From Hemicentrotus pulcherrimus (Eukaryota > Echinodermata > Echinoidea > Camarodonta > Strongylocentrotidae): 64,000 nt of DNA. The position numbers were made by a program, and so were the translations under genes. Within the stretch, counting starts at the first letter, position 1, and each line of letters starts with the position of its first letter. The notes under the pieces were generated by a model. That model saw nothing but the letters and a program-made list of their open reading frames with translations, searched no databases and was not told where the DNA came from. The stretch covers positions 95,229 to 159,228 of the forward strand of contig BEXV01000379.1 of NCBI GenBank assembly GCA_003118195.1. The letters are read 5' to 3'. Positions 1 to 10,500 of this stretch are shown piece by piece.

Positions 1-508
1 AAATGATCTGCATTTAAATGATTCAGGCACTGTATTTCACCATTTTTATTTGTATAACTCCATCAAAATATCAATTATCTATACGGGTTATAGATCTGAG
101 ACTGGGAGATCAAAAAGTAATTTCAAGGAGGTTACTTGATTGGAGCACAAATCAGTACAAAAATAATAAAACTAAAATTGAAAATGGCACCTCACAAATT
201 TATGAAACATTGCGATGGGCACTGGATGATACTGTACTTTATGGCTATCAAGTCATCTCGTGCATAAAGTGGAATGTATCCATTTTGCCTCGAAACTTGT
301 CTACTTCGCCTTTAAAGATAATGTTAAGTTCTGGACTTCAGGCATTGTGCATGCAAGTGACTTCCAAAGGATAATCGTATAGAAACCAGGAAACATTTAT
401 CTTGTAAGCTGTTAGAATCATCACAATCGTGAGAAATTGACTCAAATCCTGCCGAAACCACATGCAGGAGCGCTGCACACCGATATGAGTACCCGGGACT
501 ACACAGCG

Positions 509-530
509 CACACACACACACACACACACA
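509..530. repeat. CA dinucleotide microsatellite
   Basis: Eleven uninterrupted CA units followed by TATATA. Confidence 0.95.
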
Positions 531-3500
531 TATATAGCGTGCAAGCATGGTCCATGGTGCAAGCAGGGACTCGCTGTAGTAGGACCATGGTGCAAGCAAC
601 TACACGATCCAATAATTAAAACTTTGTCTACAGTTGTACCACTTCAAAAGTAACCCCCTTCATGAAATATTGCAGATATGACCTTCTACACACATATCAA
701 TAAAACCGTAAAAATGTTCAGCTTCACCCGAACTCACTATTCCCTTTAAAAGCGTAGGGGTCATGACCCGAATCATGCTCCGGCCGATTGGAATTTTACA
801 AGCTTTGGGCTATGTTGACATGTCGAGGTCGTCATGTTGGTTTTTAACGACGTCCACTTCTCATTTTACCACCCTTCCGTCTGTTTTTGGTTTCCATCCG
901 AGCGGGCAATAAAAGGGTCCTCGTCAGATAAGATTCGTAACCGGTAGGTATTTGAATGTGGGTGGTTTTGGGTAAAGAAACTGTGCTTCCTTTCCATTTA
1001 TATATTTATTGTAGTCGATTATGAATTTCAAAAAACTAGTATCCCGATGTAGAAATGAGCGAGTTGTATTTGACAGTAAAATGGCAACTATTTCTGGAAA
1101 CGTTACTGCACATGCTTGAGTTCAAGGGAAAATAATAGTGAGATATACAGGGCCATTGGAATTATCGACATCCTTAATTTTCCATTTCACAAATTTATAT
1201 CACTTCTCTGACAATAGCAATTTTGGCTAAAGCCTGAAATACAGTAGTTTTGAATATCAGGATAAAATCTGTCTCCACGAGAGTTTAGCTTACGAATGTG
1301 CATTGGGCATGAGCCCGATATGCATCCTGCATGCTCTGCAAAATTGGCATCATCATTTTTCCTAAGCGAGAGAGGCAGGCATGGTTTGATTTCCTGGCTG
1401 TATAAATAAACTATCCGACGGGAGAGGGGATGGAGGAGATAGAGTTACGAGGCAAAATGACGCGGTGTGGTCCAAGAATTTCTACCCAAAAGCTGGCCAG
1501 GATCAGTTGACGAGTTCTTACACAAATGTGTAGTAGCAGCAATGTAGCATACACATCTTCACAACAATGGCATTTCAATAGGCCATTTTCGTAATGTAAC
1601 CAATGTTATGCATATGCTTTTGAGAAGCGCCTCGATACAAATGATTTCATACATCAATTGTTGCTACGTAGGACCAAGCTTGCCCTAAGGCTAATAATAA
1701 GCAATTTGCATTCGGACTATTGCAATACAATAAAGGTGAATTATTTAAATGAAATAATTCATATCGAGGCATTTCGGTATAAATTTGGTTACATAACGAA
1801 AATGGCTTATTTCGAAGGGATGTAGCGTATCGCAAGGACAATATAAACAAATAGTTACACGTTAAAACAAAAGTTGGGATCATATAAAAGAAAGACCGAT
1901 TTCCTGCAAACTGCACCATGTGCAGGGTTGCCACGCTTGTGTCTTGTCTTTGACCACACAATGCATGACAATAATCACTCGACACATAATCCTAAAAGCC
2001 AACTTCCACTCATTGTGCTTCGAGGCTGTCCGTCATTCATCATTTATGTGTCTGGTCCAGGGTTGACAAATCGATCGCCTCCACCCCATCCACATTCAAT
2101 CATGACACTGCGTTTTAGCACATCCAACAAATCGAATTCCCCTCGCTTCGGACTAAGTGAACTTCGATTACAAATGGTTTTATAATGATGGGCATTTATT
2201 GATTTCCACGCCTTATGTATCGGCACGAATGCGATGATGGGATTATGTACTGTGGTGAGGTCCTCGGTATCAAATTAAAGAGCCGGAGGCGGGCGAAATG
2301 ATCGAGCAAAAACAGAAGTATGCCTCGGAGGCAATTGTTTAAAACATCGCAATTTATCATCACGCTATCGTACTTGATAACATTATGATTTAATTTCAAA
2401 ATGAAAAAGTATGCCAATATGTAGGGGTAGCAACGTTCCTAATGAAAAGAAAAAGGATTGTTCATTACATTTTTCTGCACATATTCTGCATATTCTGCAA
2501 ATGTGAAATGAATAGTAGTGTTAGCGGGGCATCTAAAAATGACAAAAGTAATATTTCCCGCCATCTAGATGGTCCGTTTTCCTACGAGGGACCCTACTAG
2601 CCTGGTATTTATCCTTCAATTTAAACATAAATGCTTTAATATCAATGTATTTTAACAACCCTGCTGCAATATAGGACAAATATAACCCACTGCAATAATA
2701 ACGTGGATAATGAAACTTAACTTTTAATCTATTTCATCAACACCGTCAAATGCCTAAGAGGTTACACTATACATCAATGGAATGAATGGAAACCGAGCCA
2801 AGATATGCAATGCAAGATTTCTACACAGACAACCAGTGTGTTCCCCAACAATGGAGCTCGAATGTGAACTTAAGATTGACCCAGTAGTGAATAAAAGATG
2901 TCACAGATATGGATCAGTAAAATGGGGAAGAATTTCTGAATTCATTGGGAACCCCTTTGTAGGTCAGCCATCGGGGGTTCTTGTGAGTTTCTTTGGCTGA
3001 ATAAAAAGAGAAGGGGAACACGGTGAAAGAACGGCTCGCAAGTAAACAGCTGCCCCGTATTCAAGGCAAGCTAATACAAACGGGTAAGGCGACATCAGGA
3101 TTGCCCCCGCCGGGACTGTACTGCTTTGAGGAGCAGCCGAGCGTAAGTGAAGCACACCGAAATTTGCACACAAATCTCACAATGGAAACCCCAAGCAGAA
3201 GAAACCTTCGGAAAGGCTTTAGCCCTGGAGAATGGCTCGACAGGTTTACCGTGTGTACCCAAGACGGTGGGAGTTATTTGTCCAGTGGAAAGAAAAGAAG
3301 TAAAAGAGGAAGGTTAAAACCACCACGGCGAGTAGACCAGAACTAATAGCAAAACATTTTTGTTGGACGTGTCAGAGAAAGAAATGATGGGGATTTGGGA
3401 GTGCACCATTGGCACTTCCTGACGTTTCAATTGAAAGAAAAGAAATGCCGCTCAAATTATGAGCGTATTAACCAGGTAGTAATCCAAAGCACAACCAGGT

Positions 3501-4021
3501 AGCAGTACACGAAATGGTATTATAACGGATACACGATTATCCGCTTTAATAAATTCGTAAAAATCGATCACAAAGAAGAAACTCAGGCACGTCCTTGAAT
3601 CCACCCATACAACTCTTATAACCTCCTTCTGGACACGAAAGCCTTGGTGTCAAATGGCAAACTTACAACAAAGAAAAGGGTAATCATAACAACGATAATG
3701 ACTAATGTTTGGAGAAGGTCATGATCAACTGTTATCACTTATCAGCTGACATCGGGAATGGCGATGATGAGTCGGATTCTATGTCAACTTGAAGGACATG
3801 AACGAAAGCTCCACGGTCACTTCATGGACATGAGCTTTCAACATTGGAATGTATATTGACGCAAAGTAATGCGTCATGATGATCGAGTCTGTTTCATAAT
3901 TTACAAGGATAACACTACTTGTTTTGCTCACCAGAGCCATTCCTTCTAGGAATCTCTTGCCAGAAATATATTGACAGTTGGTCTCTGAAGAACATTTACA
4001 ATGTACTGTTTACAACGGACC

Positions 4022-4081
4022 TCTATTTGTTTTTGTTCTCTGCGAACGAGGCCCCGTTCGCGTTAATGGAAAACAAATAGA
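4022..4081. repeat. 60-nt two-part hairpin
   Basis: A 12-bp outer stem (TCTATTTGTTTT with AAAACAAATAGA), a 7-9 nt internal loop, a 7-bp perfect inner stem (GCGAACG with CGTTCGC) and a 6-nt loop AGGCCC. The pairing can be read directly from the sequence. Function unknown. Confidence 0.75.
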
Positions 4082-4636
4082 TCTCCCGCGATAGCTTTGT
4101 TGCAAAACACACAAGCACATGCAAACTAAAACCTGTGTGAACTGTTGAGGAGATTGTTTGTCAAGAGAAGGATTGATCAAGATTTAGAGCTCCATGTACG
4201 AAGAGATGCACTAAATATGCTCTCAATCTGACAGGCTGCATCCCTCGCTTCACACAGTCCATTGCTTTAATATCTTAGTATTACCAAGAAGTTAATTGCA
4301 GCGGTAAATCAAATGATTTCTATAACGAGAAATTTTGTGTGACTTTGCATCATAGTACATGCATAATGAAAAAATAGTACGATCAAAATTTACTACACTC
4401 CGCTGAAACGTGATCGAAAGAAAAGAAAAATACCAAGGATTGATTGTCAAAACTGGAGAAAAGTGACTGACACTTTAACAAAACATTATCAATTTCACAC
4501 TTCAATTGTCCTGGTATTTCTGTAATGTTAACAACGTCCTCACTCAATTTCTGAAAATTTACAGGCCAATGGATTTTGACGGTAAAAACAAATCACTGAT
4601 GTAACAAGAAAAGAACAGTAAAATAGTAATACCAAC

Positions 4637-5211
4637 CTTGTTTGTAGCTGTGGCACCGGAACCATGAACCAAGGGCACGTTTGTAACTTGAGCAGTCAGA
4701 TAGTCGTTGTAAATCAATGGCCAAGCACCGGCCACTTTACACGTCTGGAACAAATCGTCAAACGTTCTCAAATGTGGGTCTCCAAAGAGTCCGCAGTGTC
4801 TGAAGCTCCTGGACCCTGTGTACTGGCACCTTTGCGAACCTCCTGTTTCAGGAGCGTCCGAGAGAATATCCGGGAAGAAAGGTGGACGACCGTTTGTCCC
4901 TGGCGAATCACTGTCGTTGTCACCGCCGTTACGTGACGGTCTCGTCGTCGTTTCCACAGCCCTGGTCGGGCTTGGGTTGTTCTCTTCTCGAAGCACTCGT
5001 TCACATTCGTAATTCCTTTGCAAGTCGGGGATAACTGTCTTTGTGGAATGATAGTGGAGATCGCCCCGACACGACCCCGGTGATATTCTGTCCACGCAGC
5101 GCTGGTACCTCTGCAAGGCACGGCAAAAGTCTGGATAAGGTCCTGGATCCAATGGATCTGTGTCTGCCTCGTACTGGTATGAACACCACAGGATATCACA
5201 AGCTGAATACA
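4637..5211 (-). CDS. rgm: Repulsive guidance molecule (RGM/hemojuvelin family), coding exon 2: N-terminal domain and start of vWD domain
   Basis: RGMs are GPI-anchored BMP co-receptors and neogenin ligands. This exon encodes residues 36-227 of the prediction. Residues about 40-105 form the RGM N-terminal domain with six cysteines (40, 45, 65, 74, 83, 105) and the family block CRGDLHYHS, including the RGD tripeptide. A Ser/Thr/Pro/Asn/Asp-rich linker follows (about 113-160). The partial von Willebrand D domain begins at about 164 with HCGLFGDPHLRTF, then FQTCKV.GAWPLI, Y..QVTN.P and ATATNK, all family hallmarks. GDPH (179-182) is the known acid-labile autocleavage site, cut between Asp and Pro, and is intact. 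The acceptor is a pyrimidine tract ending TTTTTGCAG (AG at 5213-5212). The donor is AAG then GTTGGT (GT at 4636-4635), so the exon exits in phase 0. Vertebrate RGMs continue with a TIIFK-like segment, so at least one further exon is missing. Family assignment is near certain; assignment to a vertebrate subtype (A, B or HJV) is not meaningful here. Confidence 0.95.
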
Positions 5212-5257
5212 CTGCAAAAACAAAACAGGGAGGAAGAAAACCAAATAAGTCATCATT

Positions 5258-5295
5258 CAATGCCAAAAAGTAAAGTCAATACAAGAAGAGAGGCC
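5258..5295 (+). repeat. 38-bp inverted repeat, arm 1 (in RGM intron 1)
   Basis: A perfect 38-nt sequence starting CAATGCCAAAAAG and ending AGAGAGGCC. Its exact reverse complement is at 8435-8472. In the RGM transcript this arm sits 47-84 nt upstream of exon 2, just ahead of the acceptor pyrimidine tract. Within and next to the arm, GCCAAAAAGTAAAG occurs twice (5262-5275 and 5293-5306). Confidence 0.9.
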
Positions 5296-6731
5296 AAAAA
5301 GTAAAGGGAGGAGACAGACCCGAGAGAAAACTGACAAAAAGAAGCTAAAGGAGACTGGTATCAGGGTCACCTTACACCCCAAAAAGTTTCCTTGTTTTAC
5401 ACGGACTTTTTATCACCGAGACCACCCTTCTGGATCCCGGTGATACTCTTGATACGCTGAAAGGCTGCAACCCATCAAGTATCAACTTATCAAAGGTGTG
5501 AATATGATCATTAAGATGAATTGTATGTAATTCTCTATAAATGTATTTTTTTTAAACAACAACTGCTTGATCTTAACATAACGCGAAGAGGCAGAGGGCT
5601 GGGAGGAGAGTTGGGTCATGATGTTGCTTGCCCATATTGCTTTTGCAATAACTGCACTATAAGTCTTATTTGATAATATTAGAAGTAGAGCATAATATTA
5701 TTATACAGGGTGGTGTACTTCTGAATTAGCACTCACATGGTTCCGCAATCCCAAGGAGTAAAAAACAGGGTGATTTGAACTTTGAAATTGTTCGACTAGA
5801 CATCTGAAATCATCAAACCTGACACTTGTCTTGACTCTTGACCTTTGTAAATATGGCTACATGCAAAGCCAAACTGAAAAGGGTATTTCTGAAATAAAAC
5901 GTCCCATATAGTACTTCAATTGCTGTTTTGCAAGTGTCAGATGCGGTTCGAAATCGCGTCCATTTGCGCGCGAAAGAGGCGGCACTAGTCTCACTATCAA
6001 GACCAATTTCCAAATTCATTTCATGATAATTGGCAGGAGGTATATACAAGCAGGGATATGAGAGTTAACGCCAGATATGATGGTAGTTGGGACAACATCT
6101 GCTCATTTTAGTTTTAATGTTCACAGTAGCTTGCGTAAATAGCTGCCCACGAATTAAACCATCGGGTGAATGTCATTATGTTACGATAAGTACTAGTGTA
6201 CACACAGCAACATATTGGCATTTGCAGGCTTTTTAAGAGTTGTATACCCATTTTGAAGAAAATAGACCCTACAGTTTTACAAAGACCTACTGGAAAAGTT
6301 GTCATATGATAATGTACCAGTATTGATAATGTGAAGGTGTTAGCAAGAGCGATTGATTTGTGAGGTGCGCGTTTGGGGAAGGGGGAGGGGAGGGGGAGGG
6401 GAGCATCGCCTTTTCTTCTCCTTTTGTAATAGACATCAGGATGACTGATGAGGAGTAATTTAGGAGGCCTTGATGGAATCGGGACAGGAGGCACAAGTGA
6501 CCCCAAGAACTGCTACTCCGGCCTCTCAATATTTGATGGATGCCCTGGATGACTGGACATCAGTAGAGAGGCTAGAGCGAATTTATATGAGCTTAGCCTT
6601 GGCTCGGCCTACCGTATTTACATCGTGCTTGGCAGCTCGTAAAATGCTGCGTCGTGGCCAAGTCCGTGCATGGAGTAAGAGAATTAAAGGGCCCCATTAG
6701 CTGAGTGACCAACAAGTACCCGACCCCTTAA

Positions 6732-7334
6732 TTTGTGGTGATTGGCATTTTCACAATATACTTAAGTCATGTATTATTCAGTGGCCGTGCCAAGTTCACT
6801 AATATCACAGTACCACAGCAATACATTATGTTACGACAAATATCACGTAGGCCTATTTATAATAAATGTACATTGTCGCCAGAAACAATTTATATCGTGG
6901 AGAAGATTACATATTTGTTTTATCTTAAAATTCTCGAGCTAGTTATTTTGACTGCACAAGTTAAACGGACAGTACATTTCAAGTGCAGCTCAATAATTTT
7001 GGAAGTCCTACAACGAGTACTTTGTCAAAACATGAACTTCTTTGTACACCCTCCCAGGCCATGGTCATGGTCTGAAAGGAAACGGGAATACACGATGGGC
7101 TTAAACAGTTTGCATAACCTTGCCATAGCACGGTGGATATATGTTATATACCTACCAATTCACAACCAACGATGTTATGGTAACCTAATACAATATCTAC
7201 ATATCACCGGTCCCAGCGGAGAGAGAGGAGAAGGAATTATAAATGTGCTGAATCAAAGGTTCAAAAGCAAACACGATATCCCTATCACTCTATTTGATCA
7301 ACATATGGAAGGTCCTTGTAAAGCTGTGAAATAG
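6732..7334 (+). other. Unassigned 200-codon open reading frame, antisense in RGM intron 1
   Basis: Stop-free from just after a TAA at 6729-6731 to the TAG ending at 7334. The first in-frame ATG gives about 168 residues. No domain, signal peptide or family motif is recognisable. The longest hydrophobic run, around the segment YLFYLKILELVIL, is short. It lies on the strand opposite RGM. The frame is long for AT-rich sequence, but I see no promoter, splice site or homology that would support calling a gene. Confidence 0.12.
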
Positions 7335-8434
7335 GATAATTGTAACCTTGCAGTTTTGACAAACAAACCCAAATGCAATTTGATTGCGTCAGTCGAAACC
7401 GCTCTGATCACGGCGTTACATTTCAATTGGAGGAGCTAACGAGAGCGATATGAGTTAAATCAATTACTTCACAATTTGCGGGGCTGTAAAATTTGTGAAT
7501 TGAATGTATGTAATTCGTTTTAATATATTTTGGAAATGAGCCATCGCCGGAATGGCAAAGTGGATGAATGGCCAAAGAACAATCAGGGAATGAATTCATT
7601 TATGGAGAGCAAAGTGCGAACTTGAAGCTTCGTAATATCACACACAATTTATTCCCTACTTGTCCAATAAAAACACCAAGTTTAACAAGTGATGTAAATT
7701 ATCATTTCGTGAAGTAGGAATTTCCAGTGCATCCAATGACAATATAAGCTTGCCAGTCTGGAAAACAGCAATACAAAGCCAGAGCGTCCTTGATAATTAT
7801 TACTCGGCAATGTACTGCGTCAAAAGCCACTAGAACGGTAACAATTGGACCTATTACCCAGTCTCCCTCCACACAAGAGGGATCTATTGTTCCCACAAAA
7901 ACCCCAATCAACTAGGATAATCGCAAAATTTTGATAGCACAACGGGCCGTTCAATTCAAATATTCAGCCAAGCATACAATGGAATATAATAACAGCGAAT
8001 AAAAAAAAAGTAAAGGAAGGAACTTCAGTAAATTGAATAGATGAGGTTTGAAGATTATTGTTGTGGCTGCATATCCGAGGGTTAAAGAATAATAGAATCA
8101 TCATTTTATTGCATTAGAGGATATACACACCATTTACTATGCGTACGATTTCAAATTCATATATTTTCTAGATTTCTACACTTTTGAGTGGAACACAAAA
8201 GCGTTAACAGTTACATTACGGGAAAGTAAAACTTAGATGATTTATTTGATAAAGATATAAGATTAGGTGAATAAAGACCCCGTATAGAATTGTGAACAAA
8301 GGCACACTGGTATGAATTGGGGCAAACTGAAAAGGCGTTGGCAGCAAATTTAACCTGAAAGGCACAAAAACTCGTCATGATTGTGTACTCTTCGCAAACA
8401 CATATCTGTTTGGGGCAAATTTATCTTAATTCTC

Positions 8435-8472
8435 GGCCTCTCTTCTTGTATTGACTTTACTTTTTGGCATTG
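8435..8472 (-). repeat. 38-bp inverted repeat, arm 2 (in RGM intron 1)
   Basis: Exact reverse complement of 5258-5295, about 3.1 kb away in the same intron. The flanking sequence on both sides is unrelated, so identity is confined to the 38 bp. Confidence 0.9.
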
Positions 8473-9471
8473 TTGCGAGGCATGATCAAGACGAATATAC
8501 CAATTCAAAACATTGACATGACGAAGGAGATTTCTGTTAGTTCTCCCACCCTACAGGAAAGTGGACAGAAACATAACCCATACATGAACTGTTTTTGTCC
8601 CCATTCTAATGCTTCTAAAGCAAACTGAAAAGTGCCAAAAAGGGAGGTAACCCTCACTAACCTGGGGTCCTAAATCCTGGAATGACATTTTTAAAGACTC
8701 TGGCACAATATGGAGGAAAGAACCAAACAGTCTGCTCTCCCCATGATGAAATTAGGTGAAAGGGTAATATCTCGACATTCAACTGGAAAATGATATATGA
8801 TACAGATGGCAATGCAATAAACAGAGATTTGTTTTAATGTGTGGCACATTCCAAGATTCCCAATAATCTATTATAGAGGCAAAGGGTGACAAATTACAAA
8901 AAGCAATATGATCATCTCGGTCAAACTCATATCAAATAATAATCTATTAAGCTGCATACGTTTTCAAGGAATGCAAGGCTCTTTTTCTGTAATGATAATT
9001 TAAGGATAGTATACATTATATGAGAAAATTAGTTTGAGACTTGAGTATAGTTTCGTATACTGTCCTAAACGAAGGATTGAGACAATTGAAATTATGTTGG
9101 TTGAGCTGTGAACATCGCATTGCTGTAAACAACAGGGTGGGAGTTGCACAACAAAATATTACACATAACAATGCACTGAAGCGTTGTGAAAGTCACTAAC
9201 ACAAGGCAATTGATAAAGATATGATTTAAAATACAATTTTATATTCTAATATTGACAAATTCTGTTTATACCCTTGAACATCAACGCTGTATTATTAACA
9301 TTGCCATTATTTGTGATAATATTGTAGGCCTACTGTTTGTAGCTACAGTAAATCAGTCAGCATGGTCAGTGCAGAGTAAACAACATGAATAACTATGCAC
9401 AAAGCATGGCAACTGCCGCTCTTGCTCACACAAGTTGGTGATAAATCAGATACAAAAATTCAGAAACTTAC

Positions 9472-9577
9472 CTTTTGAGATGAGAGCTGTAAAGATGGTT
9501 ATCTGGAGTAGGAGAGCTGCTAACGAAGCAGACTGCAGAATCGACCTACTGCAAATAGCGGTTCTGCGCCTCCCCAT
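9472..9577 (-). CDS. rgm: Repulsive guidance molecule (RGM family), coding exon 1: signal peptide
   Basis: First coding exon of the RGM gene whose second exon is at 4637-5211. From the ATG at 9575-9577 it encodes 35 residues: a basic start (MGRRR), then a hydrophobic stretch at residues 19-33 (SLAALLLQITIFTALIS), which is a secretory signal peptide. I chose this ATG because it has a strong initiation context (GGGAATGG) and gives a compact signal. A second in-frame ATG lies 84 bases upstream at 9659-9661 and would add 28 residues; vertebrate RGMs also have long leaders with internal Met residues, so it cannot be excluded. The exon ends at a consensus splice donor (AAAAG then GTAAGT, GT at 9471-9470), leaving one base of a split codon. 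The acceptor at 5212 requires exactly that phase, and the joined codon is Val. The exon call depends on this phase match and on position upstream of exon 2; the sequence alone is not family-specific. Confidence 0.8.
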
Positions 9578-10500
9578 TCCCTTCCATGTAGCTGGCGTAC
9601 TGGCCGTAGCACAAGTATCCGCTAGGCGAGTTGCTCTGGAGTGAGAAAAATGGACGAACATAGTCTTGGATAAGTCATACTTGAAAGATGTCGTAGTTTA
9701 TGGCACTTAGGACGTCGTTGAAATGGTTGGTGAAAAAGAGTCGACAGCCACTGACCGACCCAGCTCATCTACAACATCCTAACCGGGCTATAGTATAGAT
9801 ACCAGCGGACGTGACTTGGTAGCCTACGCGGGTAGCGCGGCGTATGCTTCACCCATCGAAAACCTAGTCAGAGCGATGGATGGATGGATATCGAGTGTAT
9901 GATAATCAGATGTGTGAGGGAGCGAACTGCCTCCTATAATTCTTTTCCTCCCGTCTCTCTTCTATAGCGTGGGTATAAATTCTCGGCGTGGTATATAATC
10001 CCAATATATTGTCCACGTCAGAAACGATGATGTGCAGTGCGTGAACGGTTTGATTCCTGCTTAGAATCGGTCTCCCACTTCAGCGACGCGCTCCCTGCGA
10101 TTATGATTAATGTGATGGGGAAATGGCACCGATGTCAGGGAGCGAGTTAGCATGGCATACTTGGAATGCTATAACGCGTGCTCTCTGCGAGGGTTTACAA
10201 TCGTACACTGACTCAATCTGCTGCCGACTGGCTTCGCTTGAGCCCGCGGGGAGGCCCTCTCCAGCTGTCACTGTACCCTCAATCCGCCATAAACACACTG
10301 CAACGTGCCCCGATTGGTCAGTTCATCCCAGTGAACAAACGAACCCAACTTGTTAAGCACGTTCGCTCAATGTATTTTATTCAATTTGCCTCACACACAA
10401 CTCCCCAATCCCCCCTTTCTATTTTCCCCATTTTAATTCAATAGTCAAAGTTTACCACTCGGCTCAGCGCCGCTGAATACAAAATCAGCGGCGTTTGTCC
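9578..10500 (-). promoter_or_regulatory. Presumed 5' UTR and promoter region of RGM
   Basis: This is the sequence immediately upstream of the RGM start codon on the minus strand. It is visibly richer in G+C and CpG than the surroundings (for example around 9820-9850 and 10080-10270), as promoters often are. I do not see a convincing minus-strand TATA box, so no transcription start is called. Plus-strand TATAAA (9974-9979) and TATATAA (9992-9998) motifs are present and could suggest divergent transcription. A 9-bp hairpin (10468-10476 with 10485-10493, loop ATACAAAA) lies near the outer edge. Confidence 0.3.

Larger units (their letters stand above)
1..4636. other. Non-coding stretch downstream of RGM exon 2 (probable intron 2)
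   Basis: No reading frame on the minus strand here resembles the expected RGM continuation (the rest of the vWD domain or the C-terminal GPI signal), so this is probably intron and the next exon lies left of the window. It contains a CA microsatellite (509-530), a short tandem duplication of CCATGGTGCAAGCA near 552-600, and a strong hairpin (4022-4081). Small open frames at 18-374 and 3023-3346 on the plus strand have no recognisable features. Confidence 0.6.
5212..9471 (-). other. RGM intron 1 (phase 1, about 4.26 kb)
   Basis: Bounded by the GTAAGT donor at 9471 and the TTTTTGCAG acceptor at 5212, with the same split-codon phase on both sides. It contains two inverted copies of a 38-bp sequence (5258-5295 and 8435-8472), one of eight exact TAGGCCTA palindromes at 6848 and another at 9325, and an unexplained plus-strand reading frame at 6732-7334. 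I see no additional RGM exon inside it; the N-terminal domain is contiguous across the junction when compared with vertebrate RGMs. Confidence 0.8.

Noticed and set aside
1990..2050. Plus-strand peptide VLRGCPS resembling the LRGCP motif of the RGM C-terminal region
   Set aside because: It is on the strand opposite the RGM gene and the surrounding residues do not match, so it is chance.
4664..5304. Several plus- and minus-strand frames overlapping RGM exon 2
   Set aside because: They are shadow frames of the strongly supported RGM coding exon.
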